Origin: Eubacteriales bacterium
GTDB lineage: Bacteria; Bacillota; Clostridia; Acetivibrionales; JANLFN01
Length of the DNA: 40,347 bases
Direction of reading: 5' to 3'
Assembly: GCA_024655885.1 (NCBI GenBank)
Contig: JANLFN010000005.1
Coordinates: forward strand, 75,660-116,006
Shown piece after piece: positions 1 through 8,168 of the stretch; positions within the stretch are counted from its first letter, which is position 1, and each line of letters starts with the position of its first letter. The notes under the pieces are model-generated. The model worked only from the letters and a program-made list of their open reading frames with translations. It was not told the DNA's origin and searched no databases. Position numbers and translations under genes: made by a program.

Positions 1-2097
1 CCCGTACGTGGGCATCGGCCACAACTCGCGGTCAACCATGGTTTCCAGCTTATCGCCGTCTTCCCTCAATACGGCCATTTGCGCAAATACTTTATCCCTG
101 TACAGGCATGCCTGCTCATAGGTATCTCCGTGAGCATTTGAGGCTTTTTCGCAGACCTCCTCGAGAATCTGGATATTCTTCTTGAAAGAGGCGATGACTG
201 CAGAAAGGTCTTTCAGAAGACCGGCCTGGGTGGTTGTGTCCGCATCGACGCCCGTGGCTTTTACGGCATTAATTGAGTTGGCGAGCACGGTGGCGTATTT
301 TATTGAAGCAGGCAAAATCTGGCGCTTTGCAATTTCCAGCATGGCAAGGGCCTCTATATTGATGGTCTTGATGTAGTTTTCAAGCTGTATCTCGTAGCGG
401 GATTCAAGCTCTACTTTGGACAATACCCCGTGCTTTTCCATGATCTTCACATTCTTTTCGGCAATGAGAGCAGGTATGGCATCCACCGTGGAGCGTATAT
501 TCGGGAGGCCTCTCTTCTCGGCTTCCAGCACCCACTCTTCGGAGTAGTTGTTGCCGTTGAAAATAACTTTTTTGTGGTTCTTTACTATTTCAACAAGGAT
601 TTGCTGCACTTCACCCTCAAAATCTTTCGCTTTTTCAAGCCTGTCTGCAATTTGGCTCAACACATCGGCCACAATGGTGTTTAATATAAAGTTGGGATCA
701 GCAATGGAAGCGGATGAGCCCACCATTCTAAACTCAAATTTATTCCCCGTGAAAGCGAAGGGAGATGTCCTGTTCCTGTCCGTCGTATCCTTGGGCAGTG
801 CGGGCAAGGTGGTGACGCCTATTTTCAGCTCTCCGCCCTGTTTTGAGCACGTGGCTTCGCCGCTCTTTTCAATTTGCTCCAGTATGTCTGTAAGCTGCTC
901 TCCAAGGAAGACGGATACGATGGCAGGAGGCGCCTCATTTGCACCCAAGCGGTGGTCGTTGCCGGGATTGGCTATGGACAGCCTGAGCAGGTCCGCGTAA
1001 TCGTCCACGGCTTTGATGACGGCGCAGAGGAAGACAAGGAATTGAGCGTTTTCATGAGGCGTGCGGCCGGGGTCCAACAGGTTCTGGCCGTCATTTGTAC
1101 TCATGGACCAGTTGTTGTGCTTGCCGGATCCGTTTACGCCTGCGAAGGGCTTCTCGTGAAGCAGGCAAACAAGGCCGTGCCTTAATGCAACCTTTCTCAT
1201 GATCTCCATGGCAAGCTGGTTATTGTCGGTGGCGATGTTGGATGTAGCGAATATAGGGGCGATTTCATGCTGGGCAGGCGCAACCTCATTGTGCTTTGTT
1301 TTCGCGGAAACTCCCAGTTTCCACAGCTCATGGTCCAGCTCCTTCATAAAAGCGGATACCCTTTCCTTAAGAGTGCCGAAGTAATGATCTTCCAGCTCCT
1401 GGCCTTTGGCAGGCTTTGCGCCGAACAGGGTCCTTCCCGTGTAAATAAGGTCTTTGCGCTTATCATACATTTCTTTGTCAATCAGGAAGTATTCCTGCTC
1501 AGGTCCGACGGTGGTTATTACCCTGGTGGCGGTGGTGTTGCCGAAAAGCTTTAATACGCGTACGGCCTGTTTTGACAAAGCTTCCATTGAACGCAGGAGG
1601 GGAGTTTTCTTGTCAAGGGCTTCTCCCGTATAGGAGCAGAAGGCCGTAGGTATATAGAGGGTGCTGTCTTTTACAAAGGCAGGCGAAGTACAATCCCAGG
1701 CCGTGTAGCCCCTTGCCTCAAATGTGGCTCTTAAGCCGCCGGAAGGGAAAGAAGAGGCATCCGGTTCACCCTTGATCAGTTCCTTCCCTGAAAACTCGGT
1801 GATTGCCTTGCCGTCGGAGTTGGGGGATATAAATGAATCGTGCTTTTCCGCCGTGATACCGGTCATAGGCTGAAACCAGTGGGTATAGTGGGTTGCGCCT
1901 TTTTCAATAGCCCAATCCTTCATGGCATTTGCCACTACCTCGGCCACTGAGGGGTCAAGCGGAAGACCGTCATCAATGGTCTTCTTTAGAGCTTTATAGG
2001 TCACTTTCGGAAGGCGTTCTTTCATGACAGAAGCATTGAAAACATTGGAACCGTAAATATCGCTCAGATTGATTTCTACACAGTTACATTTTGGCAT
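1..2097 (-). CDS. glnN: Type III glutamine synthetase (partial, lacks last few codons)
   Basis: ATP-dependent synthesis of glutamine from glutamate and ammonia in the cytoplasm, the main ammonium-assimilation step. The minus strand reads without a stop for 699 codons from ATG at 2097 to the window edge. It starts [20 protein letters not shown] and contains the type III landmarks [36 protein letters not shown] and [18 protein letters not shown]. The last visible residues, ELWPMPTYG, are the usual extreme C terminus of this family, so only a handful of codons lie outside. GGGG followed by a 9-nt spacer serves as the ribosome binding site. Type III enzymes (about 700 residues) are much longer than GlnA (about 450) and are typical of Bacteroides, cyanobacteria and Clostridia. 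The gene has its own promoter and a leader with a terminator and two ANTAR-type hairpins, listed separately. Confidence 0.97.
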   Translation of the reverse strand, partial: MPKCNCVEINLSDIYGSNVFNASVMKERLPKVTYKALKKTIDDGLPLDPSVAEVVANAMKDWAIEKGATHYTHWFQPMTGITAEKHDSFISPNSDGKAITEFSGKELIKGEPDASSFPSGGLRATFEARGYTAWDCTSPAFVKDSTLYIPTAFCSYTGEALDKKTPLLRSMEALSKQAVRVLKLFGNTTATRVITTVGPEQEYFLIDKEMYDKRKDLIYTGRTLFGAKPAKGQELEDHYFGTLKERVSAFMKELDHELWKLGVSAKTKHNEVAPAQHEIAPIFATSNIATDNNQLAMEIMRKVALRHGLVCLLHEKPFAGVNGSGKHNNWSMSTNDGQNLLDPGRTPHENAQFLVFLCAVIKAVDDYADLLRLSIANPGNDHRLGANEAPPAIVSVFLGEQLTDILEQIEKSGEATCSKQGGELKIGVTTLPALPKDTTDRNRTSPFAFTGNKFEFRMVGSSASIADPNFILNTIVADVLSQIADRLEKAKDFEGEVQQILVEIVKNHKKVIFNGNNYSEEWVLEAEKRGLPNIRSTVDAIPALIAEKNVKIMEKHGVLSKVELESRYEIQLENYIKTINIEALAMLEIAKRQILPASIKYATVLANSINAVKATGVDADTTTQAGLLKDLSAVIASFKKNIQILEEVCEKASNAHGDTYEQACLYRDKVFAQMAVLREDGDKLETMVDRELWPMPTYG

Positions 2098-2154
2098 ATA
2101 AAAGTCCCCTTTCAAAATTTAATTGATAGTACTATTGGTACTTATAAAAATAAA

Positions 2155-2188
2155 AAGGGCGCATCAAAAACAAATTTGAAACGCCCTT
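2155..2188 (-). terminator. Intrinsic terminator inside the glnN leader
   Basis: On the minus strand AAGGGCG (2188-2182) pairs with CGCCCTT (2161-2155), followed at once by a U-rich tract (TTTTATTTTT). It lies about 60 nt upstream of the glnN start codon, after the promoter, so it would stop transcription before the gene unless antiterminated. Its 5' arm is also the loop of the second candidate ANTAR hairpin, so the two folds exclude each other. Confidence 0.8.
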
Positions 2189-2235
2189 GTTTGTTCTAAA
2201 TATGATTCGCCACTTTAAACGTCATTGTAAAAAGT
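2179..2235 (-). promoter_or_regulatory. Candidate ANTAR-type antitermination element in the glnN leader
   Basis: Two hairpins with hexanucleotide loops having A at position 1 and G at position 4 can be drawn on the minus strand. Hairpin 1 (2235-2212) has stem ACTTTTTAC/GTTTAAAGT with two internal mismatches and loop AATGAC. Hairpin 2 (2192-2179) has stem AAAC/GTTT and loop AAGGGC. The second loop overlaps the 5' arm of the terminator. Paired A1/G4 hexaloops overlapping a terminator are the known signature of RNA bound by ANTAR-domain response regulators, which control nitrogen genes including glutamine synthetase in Clostridia. The stems are short and the linker (about 20 nt) is long, so this is an inference. 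The regulator gene is not in the window. Confidence 0.55.
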
Positions 2236-2269
2236 TATTTAATTGTATTTTTTATTATATTTATTATTT

Positions 2270-2298
2270 ATAATAGACTGTTTTTACTGAAAATGCAA
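2270..2298 (-). promoter_or_regulatory. Promoter of glnN
   Basis: On the minus strand TTGCAT (2298-2293) and TATTAT (2275-2270) are separated by 17 bp, a good vegetative sigma factor match. Transcription would start near 2263, about 28 nt upstream of the first leader hairpin, which fits a leader-controlled gene. Confidence 0.6.
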
Positions 2299-2590
2299 GA
2301 TGAATTTCTTAATATTTCAAAAAAAACAGGTTAATATTTTAGTAATTTCCGAAATAATATCCATATCGTTTTGTAGGAATGGCGAAAAAGAAATGACAGA
2401 GGAAAAAATAGATTCTGTTGCAGTAATTGAAGGGTGAAAACGGATAAATGCAAAATCATTTTCACCTTCAATATAGTTGAAAATACTGTTTATAATAGTA
2501 CAATAATTATAATGGAAGATAAACAACCATAGGAAAAGCGGCATCCATTAACAGGATGCACATGAGTGAAAAGTGTCAAAGGAGATCGCT
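2299..2590. other. Intergenic region between glnN and the transglutaminase gene
   Basis: AT-rich spacer between divergent genes. A hairpin of about 8-9 bp (GGTGAAAA/TTTTCACC) lies around 2434-2475. TATAAT at about 2503 could serve the plus-strand gene. The short minus-strand reading frame over 2317-2544 has no ribosome binding site and low-complexity composition, so I do not call it a gene. Confidence 0.5.
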
Positions 2591-3820
2591 TTGGAAAATA
2601 TTAATGCTGTTACCGTGACCATAACCGCAATATTTGTCATACCCATTCTAACGGGCTTACTGGAGTCGTTTTCAAGGGAGAGCGTCCAAAATTCCTTTGT
2701 GTCTCTCCTGGATAACGTTGAGTTTGTCATCGGCCTTTTATTATCGGTGTACCTCACGAAAAAGATTTTTCATGAGCATGAGGGAGAGCCTTTTAAACAA
2801 ATATATACTTGGATGCCGGAGGGGATTAAGAATTTCTTTTACGGCAGGGATGTGCTGACATTTCTTATTGTGACACCTGTAATCCTGCTGGCGGTCATTA
2901 TGGTATTGAGGCTGTTTACAAACCCGTTTTACAGCTTCGTTTTAATCCCTTTGACAAACGGCATCTATTCAGCGGCAGCTTCCATGAACAGTGCCGCAAG
3001 GCGGATCGTCGGCGCATTGTGGAAGCTGCCCAAGTCGGTCTTTTTTGTGCTGGTTTTCGGTTTGCTGCTGAATTTTTACACCTATTATTTTTACACGCCG
3101 ACGCTGTCAAAGTGGATGAACGAGTCCGGCGCTTATCAAATACTATACAAAAATGCGCTTTATCCCATACTTAATTCCAATATTGCGAAGCAAGTGCCCG
3201 TCATTGTCAATGACTCCTTTAAAAGGACTTTCGACGGGATTGTCCCCCAGAATGATGGGGAAATGACGGGACAGAGCGGAGAGCCCTACTCGGTAGCTGA
3301 ACAGTTAAAGAAACAGCTAAGTAAAAGTAACATACGGGTCATTGAGTATTTCAATGGGGTTACCCTTGACGAGGCTGTAAAGTCTTCTCCTGAGATAGAC
3401 CAAACAGCGGTGAAAATTGTGGGGGACGAAAAGAACAGCTATAAAAAAGCTTACTTGATCTATCAATGGATTACCCGGAATATCCGGTATGATTACGACA
3501 AGGCCGCAAGGATCAGCCGCAGCCCTAAAGGCATTGCATCCGGATCGGTTGTCGCCTTTGAGGAGAGGAAAGGGATTTGCTTTGATTACTCAAGCCTTTA
3601 TGTCTCCATGTGCAGAGCTGTAGGCTTAAAGGTCAGGCTGGTAACCGGATTGGGGTACAGTGGAATTTCATGGGGGGATCATGCGTGGAACCAGGTATAT
3701 TCCTCTGAAGATGAGAGGTGGGTTAACGTGGATTGTACTTTTGGCATCAATGCCAACTATTTTGACAAGCCGGACTTTGATGTAGACCATAAATATGCGG
3801 ATATCCAGGGCGAGTGGTGA
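2591..3820 (+). CDS. Membrane-anchored transglutaminase-like protein
   Basis: Protein of about 410 residues with an N-terminal membrane part and a C-terminal transglutaminase-like (papain-fold) domain, probably facing outside. Hydrophobic segments lie at about 7-25, 44-56, 87-108 and 148-165. The core domain (about 275-385) has the expected Cys-His-Asp triad: Cys330 in RKGICFDYSS, His364 in GDHAWNQV and Asp381 in WVNVDCTFG. I chose the TTG start at 2591 because AAAGGAG (2578-2584) sits 6 nt upstream. A GTG at 2573 is in frame and adds six residues, but it lies upstream of that site. The family covers proteases and peptide-crosslinking enzymes and the substrate is unknown. The N-terminal part recalls CvpA-type membrane domains, but only loosely. 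Confidence 0.85.
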   Translation: MENINAVTVTITAIFVIPILTGLLESFSRESVQNSFVSLLDNVEFVIGLLLSVYLTKKIFHEHEGEPFKQIYTWMPEGIKNFFYGRDVLTFLIVTPVILLAVIMVLRLFTNPFYSFVLIPLTNGIYSAAASMNSAARRIVGALWKLPKSVFFVLVFGLLLNFYTYYFYTPTLSKWMNESGAYQILYKNALYPILNSNIAKQVPVIVNDSFKRTFDGIVPQNDGEMTGQSGEPYSVAEQLKKQLSKSNIRVIEYFNGVTLDEAVKSSPEIDQTAVKIVGDEKNSYKKAYLIYQWITRNIRYDYDKAARISRSPKGIASGSVVAFEERKGICFDYSSLYVSMCRAVGLKVRLVTGLGYSGISWGDHAWNQVYSSEDERWVNVDCTFGINANYFDKPDFDVDHKYADIQGEW

Positions 3821-3830
3821 CCTCAGCCCT

Positions 3831-4151
3831 TTAAATGTACGCTTCACGGGTCAGTTTTTTCGGTGTGTATGCCACGTTCTCAAAGGTGTAGCCCATGATT
3901 TGGTGGTCGTGCATGCAGTTGGGCTCAAGGGTGCTTTCGATTTTATGTATATGGCCGTTTTCCGTTTTTATGGGCAGTCCGGTTATGCCCGAGAAATAAT
4001 GAGTATGGTTGTTATATGAAGACACGCCGTAAAAAAAGTGAAAGTGGACGGCGTTTACGCCAACCATATTTTCGGTATAGCCCATCAGTTTGTGCCTGTG
4101 GTTATTTGCAATATCCGACTCAAACCTGTACTTATGGGAATGTGGATTCAT
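3831..4151 (-). CDS. YmaF family protein
   Basis: A 106-residue His-rich protein that starts MNPHSHKYRFESDIANNHRH. It has repeated short blocks of His plus aromatic residues (HSHKY, NNHRHKLMGY, HFHFFYG, NNHTHYFSGITG, NGHIHKI, HDHQIMGYT), the pattern of the YmaF family known from Bacillus and Clostridia. The function is not established. The regularly spaced HxH pairs suggest metal binding, which is inference. AGGAGGCCCT on the minus strand just before ATG 4151 gives a ribosome binding site. It ends 10 bp from the convergent transglutaminase gene. Confidence 0.8.
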   Translation of the reverse strand: MNPHSHKYRFESDIANNHRHKLMGYTENMVGVNAVHFHFFYGVSSYNNHTHYFSGITGLPIKTENGHIHKIESTLEPNCMHDHQIMGYTFENVAYTPKKLTREAYI

Positions 4152-4377
4152 AGGGCCTCCTTGATTCGTTTACAATTCTACTATTAAGTTGTGCAAAAAT
4201 AAAAAATTTATTAAATAAAAATTTTACATTTCAAGCGCTTTACTGCACTCCTTTAATTGAAGGCCATTTGCAGGGTCATTTCGCGAGGCATATTTCATTT
4301 CAGGATAAAATTCTCAATATAATTCGCTTTTTAATGAGAAAACTAAGTTTGAATAAGAATAATGAGGAGGTAATTCT

Positions 4378-4821
4378 ATGGGAACGTTTGACGTGTACTT
4401 CAAGCAGGAGGGCATTACCGGGGTAAGGAATCCAGGAGTGGCAAATGAAGAGTACTCAACGGAATTGTATGAGAAAGTATTCGACACAAGGAATGTTCCG
4501 CCTTTTAATTCTTATTCATCGAACGGAATTCAGATAGAGAAGTACCCGGACAGAATGAGGGTATTCTATGACGGCATTTTGTCACAGAACGGCGCCGATG
4601 GCATCTTTGCCTATGTGGGAACGGGAGATAGCAAAAACTGGGGACACACGGCGTGTTACCCTATGCATGTGGCAAAGCAGCAGCGGGGATTTGAGGTTTT
4701 GATACCTGCCAAAAGCAACCAGACCATAAACTTAGCTTTTAAAGACAGCGCCGGCCACTGGGACAATAATTCCGGAATGAACTATACTTTTAACAATTCC
4801 TTTTACGGGGGCAGCCATTAG
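4378..4821 (+). CDS. Stand-alone starch-binding (CBM25-like) protein
   Basis: A 147-residue protein with no signal peptide and no catalytic domain. The second half (about 55-140) matches the CBM25/CBM53-type alpha-glucan-binding fold: MRVFYDGILSQNGADGIFAYVG, a WGHT segment, FEVLIPA, LAFKDSAGHWDNNSG and NYTF. The WDNNxGxNYTF block is the family signature. The first 50 residues are unassigned. GAGGAGG lies 8 nt before ATG 4378. Single-domain proteins of this kind are common in Clostridia. They may bind intracellular glycogen or be exported by another route, and neither can be decided here. Confidence 0.75.
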   Translation: MGTFDVYFKQEGITGVRNPGVANEEYSTELYEKVFDTRNVPPFNSYSSNGIQIEKYPDRMRVFYDGILSQNGADGIFAYVGTGDSKNWGHTACYPMHVAKQQRGFEVLIPAKSNQTINLAFKDSAGHWDNNSGMNYTFNNSFYGGSH

Positions 4822-4909
4822 GCTGTCTCTTCTTCCACTATTCATCCTTCACGGCAACATTTATCATAAAATAATACAAAAAAAATGCAAATTTTAATAA
4901 CTGAATACA

Positions 4910-4938
4910 TTGATTTTTAAAAATGTTTATGTTAAATT
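4910..4938 (+). promoter_or_regulatory. Possible promoter of the corrinoid protein/methyltransferase operon
   Basis: TTGATT (4910-4915), 17 bp, TAAATT (4933-4938). This is a weak match. ATGTTTA/TTAAACAT form an inverted repeat overlapping the -10 region, a possible operator. I see no cobalamin riboswitch landmarks between 4822 and 4987. Confidence 0.35.
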
Positions 4939-4987
4939 TAAACATATATATAAGCTAACAATTATATAGTTATAAAGGAGGACATCT

Positions 4988-5626
4988 ATGAGTAAAAAAC
5001 TGGTTGAAGCAATGGCTGACCTGGACGAGGATTTAGTGCTTGAGGAAGTAAAAGCGTTAGTGGGCCAGAAAGTACCTGCAATGGATATTATTGCCTCTCT
5101 TCAGGAAGGTATGGGTATTGTAGGAAAGCGGTTTGAGGAAAAGGAATATTTTCTTTCGGAACTTATCATGTCTGCTGAGATATTCAATGAAGCTTCGAAA
5201 TTGCTTGGAGATGGCACAGGGGGCGCAGGCAATGCAGGTACATCCAAGTATGGAACTTTCGTAATGGGAACCATCTATGACGACATCCATGACATTGGCA
5301 AAAATATTGTTACTACGGTCATGAGCAGCAATGGCTTCAATGTAGTTGACCTTGGCGTTGATGTACCTACGGCGAAATACGTAGAGGCCATTAAACAGTA
5401 CAAGCCGAAGGTAATCGGAATTTCCTGCCTTTTAACCACCGCATTCGACAACATCAAGGAGTGCATCCAGACACTGGAAAAGGAAGGACTGCGCAAGGAC
5501 ATTAAAATACTTATAGGTGGAGGTCCTGTAGACGAAGCTACCTGTAAATACGTCGGCGCCGACCATGTGTGCAAAAACGCCCAGGAAACAGTTGAATACT
5601 CCAAGAAGTATATGGGAATAAATTAA
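4988..5626 (+). CDS. Corrinoid (B12-binding) methyltransferase protein
   Basis: A 212-residue methyl carrier of the MtaC/MtbC/MttC type, in which a bound corrinoid shuttles a methyl group between two methyltransferases. A four-helix cap domain (about 1-85) precedes a Rossmann-type B12 domain. The cobalt-ligand motif DxHxxG is at D99-I-H101-D-I-G104, followed by SxL at S145-C-L147 and the glycine-rich GGG at 176-178, all intact. AAAGGAGG lies 7 nt before ATG 4988. It is followed 58 bp later by a methyl-THF:corrinoid methyltransferase, so the pair can pass methyl groups to tetrahydrofolate. The gene for the substrate-specific methyltransferase is not next to it. Confidence 0.93.
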   Translation: MSKKLVEAMADLDEDLVLEEVKALVGQKVPAMDIIASLQEGMGIVGKRFEEKEYFLSELIMSAEIFNEASKLLGDGTGGAGNAGTSKYGTFVMGTIYDDIHDIGKNIVTTVMSSNGFNVVDLGVDVPTAKYVEAIKQYKPKVIGISCLLTTAFDNIKECIQTLEKEGLRKDIKILIGGGPVDEATCKYVGADHVCKNAQETVEYSKKYMGIN

Positions 5627-5684
5627 TTTCCGGCGGGAAAAATTAGGGTATAAGCTTATTAATAAGTAAAGGAGAAAGAGGCAA

Positions 5685-6482
5685 ATGTTAATTATTGGAG
5701 AACTTATCAACACGAGCAGGAAGCCTATACGTGAAGCGGTTGAGAAAAAAGATGCTGAATATATACAAAAAATAGCAAAGGCTCAGGAAGAAGCAGGGGC
5801 AACCTATATTGACGTGAACTGTGGAACTCTTTTGGAGCAGGAAATTCCAACCATGGAGTGGCTGGTAGAAATCATAGAACAGGTAACCAAGTTACCGCTG
5901 TGTATTGACAGCCCCAACCATCTGGCATTAAAAGCGGGTCTTGCAAAGACAAAAAACGGCAAACCCATGATCAACTCCATTAACGATGAAACCGAAAGAA
6001 TGAAAACCGTACTTCCTTTGATCAAGGAGTACAATGCAAAGATTGTGGCCCTTTGCGTTGAAGATGCGGGAATGCCTAAAACCAATGCGGACAGGCTCAG
6101 AATCGCGGACAGCATTATAACGAAGCTCACGAAAGAGGGCATTCCGCTGGACGATATCTATATAGACCCGTTGATCAAGCCTCTCAGTGCAGGGGAAAAG
6201 CACGGGATTGAAGTCCTGGAGGCAGTACAGAAGATTATGGAAAGCTATCCTGGAGTGCACACAACCTGCGGTTTGTCAAACATATCCTACAGCTTGCCTG
6301 CAAGAAAGGTATTGAACAAGACTTTCATGATTCAGCTCACCGCCCGTGGAATGGATTCCTTTATTCTTGACCCGACCAACAAGGAAATGAGAGCAGCTTT
6401 GGTTGCGGCTACAACGGTCCTTGGCCAGGACAGGTTCTGCAGGAAGTTTATAACCGGATTCAGACAAGGATTATTCGAATAA
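5685..6482 (+). CDS. Methyltetrahydrofolate:corrinoid methyltransferase
   Basis: A 265-residue pterin-binding TIM-barrel protein of the AcsE/MtvA type. It moves the methyl group between a corrinoid protein and tetrahydrofolate. The residues that hold the pterin in the family are in place: Asp75 (LCIDSPN), Asn97 (MINSIN), Asp161 (YIDPLI) and Asn199 (CGLSN). AAAGGAG lies upstream of ATG 5685. It is in an operon with the corrinoid protein upstream. The stop codon is followed by a hairpin shared with the convergent minus-strand gene. The specific family member (O-demethylation, methylamine or betaine use, or acetyl-CoA pathway) cannot be told from the sequence. Confidence 0.92.
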   Translation: MLIIGELINTSRKPIREAVEKKDAEYIQKIAKAQEEAGATYIDVNCGTLLEQEIPTMEWLVEIIEQVTKLPLCIDSPNHLALKAGLAKTKNGKPMINSINDETERMKTVLPLIKEYNAKIVALCVEDAGMPKTNADRLRIADSIITKLTKEGIPLDDIYIDPLIKPLSAGEKHGIEVLEAVQKIMESYPGVHTTCGLSNISYSLPARKVLNKTFMIQLTARGMDSFILDPTNKEMRAALVAATTVLGQDRFCRKFITGFRQGLFE

Positions 6483-6500
6483 AATATTTGATTTCTAGTA

Positions 6501-6528
6501 AAAGGGCTGTCAAAATTGGCAGTCCTTT
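6501..6528. terminator. Bidirectional hairpin terminator between convergent genes
   Basis: AAAGGGCTGTCAA (6501-6513) pairs with TTGGCAGTCCTTT (6516-6528) through 13 positions, two of them G-U. It sits between the stop codons of the methyltransferase (6482) and the convergent Rsm22-like gene (6537). The T-run on the plus side is short (TTTT). Confidence 0.65.
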
Positions 6529-6536
6529 TGTAGTGG

Positions 6537-7523
6537 TCATGTTTTGGGTGTGGGGCTGAAAGCCGAGCCCCACTGCAGTTCCCGTGTTCTCCGGAACAGC
6601 TCCTTGTCTTTGCGTGTTACCACTATACTGGTCAATCCCTCAGAGGTACACAGCTCAAGGCGTATATGTCCCTTCCTGACCTGAGGATGACGTATTACCC
6701 GTCCTTGGGCGGTCCTTCCGCCGGTGCGGGACATGCACACGAAGGAGAATTTCTCGTCCTCATAGGACAGTTCTCCCCCTTTCACTTTTCGATGCAGCCG
6801 TGAGCGTGCCACCCGCTGAGCGAAATGGCACCAGTCACTCTCCGGCATGGGGCATGATTTATCGTGAGGACAAGGGGCTATCATTTTAGCACCTGCCGCT
6901 GCCAGCTGTTCGCGGGCCTGCTTAATCCGCCAAAATCCTTCAGGTGTCCCGGGTTCAATGACAACCAACGTGTCGCCGGTGCTTTCCCAGAGTTTGCGAA
7001 TAAAAGCCTGGCTCCTGCTCTCCGGTATTTCGTTCAGAACATAGGATGCAACCACTAAATCGTGCGGAAAAACCTCATCCGTTTCCGCAATGTCAATTTT
7101 AATCCATTCTGCCTCCAGCATGGAGGGAACAGAAGAATAGGCACACAGCCGCTTGCCCAGGTTTATCATGGCCTCATCCCGTTCAAGCAGGGTGATGTGC
7201 TCCAGGTCCGGCCACAGGGACGCAGCCGCCCACATGGCTGTGCCCGGACCGGCACCCGCGTCCAGAAGCGTTTTCGGATTCCAGCCCGGGGAGCATTCCT
7301 TAGCCTGTTTAAGGGCTGAGTATACTGCAGCAAATGTGGCGGGCAGCCGGAATGCGGCATAAGCAGTCACATCCTCCAAAGACCGTAAATATGTGCCTCC
7401 ATTGAAGGGTACACCTGCACGGTAGTTCTTGGACAGTTGGGCTGCCAATGCGGCAAGCCTAGTGGTCGGATGGGATGTGAGTTCATTTTCTATAGCAGTG
7501 TGTAATGGCAGTGGAAGTTCCAT
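6537..7523 (-). CDS. Rsm22-like (small ribosomal subunit) SAM methyltransferase
   Basis: A 328-residue protein of the Rsm22 family. The SAM-binding motif is LLDAGAGPGTAMW (about 86-98), then a Cys cluster in IAPCPHDKSCPMPESDWCHF (Cys218, Cys224, Cys232) and a later Cys263. In the family these Cys residues bind an iron-sulfur cluster. The best known members assist mitochondrial small-subunit assembly, and bacterial members are poorly characterised. I chose ATG 7523 because AAGGAG lies 7 nt upstream. The frame opens at a TTG at 7550 without such a site. It lies downstream of the CobW GTPase/His-rich pair on the same strand, with a hairpin in between. Whether it belongs functionally to the methyl-transfer genes is unknown. 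Confidence 0.82.
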   Translation of the reverse strand: MELPLPLHTAIENELTSHPTTRLAALAAQLSKNYRAGVPFNGGTYLRSLEDVTAYAAFRLPATFAAVYSALKQAKECSPGWNPKTLLDAGAGPGTAMWAAASLWPDLEHITLLERDEAMINLGKRLCAYSSVPSMLEAEWIKIDIAETDEVFPHDLVVASYVLNEIPESRSQAFIRKLWESTGDTLVVIEPGTPEGFWRIKQAREQLAAAGAKMIAPCPHDKSCPMPESDWCHFAQRVARSRLHRKVKGGELSYEDEKFSFVCMSRTGGRTAQGRVIRHPQVRKGHIRLELCTSEGLTSIVVTRKDKELFRRTRELQWGSAFSPTPKT

Positions 7524-7569
7524 GTGAGTTCTCCTTAGTCCTTTAAGCAATTTCTTCTTAAAATGAATA

Positions 7570-7601
7570 AAAGGCTGGAGAAATTTTCTTCCCCAACCTT
7601 T
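7570..7601 (-). terminator. Possible terminator or attenuator after the His-rich protein gene
   Basis: On the minus strand AAAGG (7601-7597) pairs with CCTTT (7574-7570) in an imperfect stem (TGG/CCA and GAA/TTC inside, with mismatches), followed by TATTCATTTT. It separates the His-rich gene (stop at 7620) from the Rsm22-like gene. Confidence 0.4.
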
Positions 7602-7619
7602 CCCTTGGCATTCGGCTTT

Positions 7620-8168
7620 TCAGGCCACTATGTCCTGCTTATCCAGATAATCCCACACGGTTTTCTCCAGGGTTTTAAGGTCAGGACCAAAAATGATGGC
7701 CGTCATATGAATGGTACAGCTGCTGAGAATGGAATCCTCCCAATCCGCTGTGCCTTTAATGTTTACCCTTTTGCCGGTAGATGCAAGCCACAGGTTCGCA
7801 CCGTCCTTGCCCTCTACAAACAGCTTGATATGCCCCACAAGATATTTATTTTGAGCAGTCCATTTCTGCAGGCTTTCAACACACGCCGTAAGAGCTGAAG
7901 TCAGAGCCTTTCCGCTTGTCTCCTTACTGAATTTCACAGGAATGGAGTGGGAAAAGACCGTGGGTTCTTCCCCGTTAGCAGCGTAGAGATCATCATGGCT
8001 GTGGTCATGGCCGCAGTCTTCGGTGTGCTCATGGTGGTGGTCGTGATGTTCATGATGTTCATGGCCGCAGCCGCAGTCCTCACTGTGCTCGTGGTGGCCA
8101 TTTTCATCACTAAGGCTGTGGGAATCCCTAGGGAAACTATTGTCAAAAGGTTCATAAAAATTACTCAC
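7620..8168 (-). CDS. His-rich metal-binding protein, partner of the CobW-like GTPase
   Basis: A 182-residue protein. Residues 25-58 hold 15 His plus Cys32, Cys34 and Cys52, built from a duplicated HEH(S/T)EDCG unit, a clear metal-binding stretch. The rest (about 68-182) is a compact domain with no His cluster that I cannot assign. The start overlaps the stop of the upstream GTPase gene by 8 bp, so the two are co-transcribed and probably translationally coupled. Many COG0523 GTPases carry a His-rich loop and a C-terminal domain in one chain. Here the GTPase is short and this protein may supply both parts. Metal storage or handover (Zn, Co or Ni) is inference. Confidence 0.85.
   Translation of the reverse strand: MSNFYEPFDNSFPRDSHSLSDENGHHEHSEDCGCGHEHHEHHDHHHEHTEDCGHDHSHDDLYAANGEEPTVFSHSIPVKFSKETSGKALTSALTACVESLQKWTAQNKYLVGHIKLFVEGKDGANLWLASTGKRVNIKGTADWEDSILSSCTIHMTAIIFGPDLKTLEKTVWDYLDKQDIVA

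Noticed and set aside
430-1554. Several overlapping plus-strand frames of 60-150 codons
   Set aside because: All are shadows of glnN on the other strand.
2317-2544. 75-codon minus-strand frame between glnN and the transglutaminase gene
   Set aside because: AT-rich low-complexity translation, no ribosome binding site, and it overlaps the likely plus-strand promoter.
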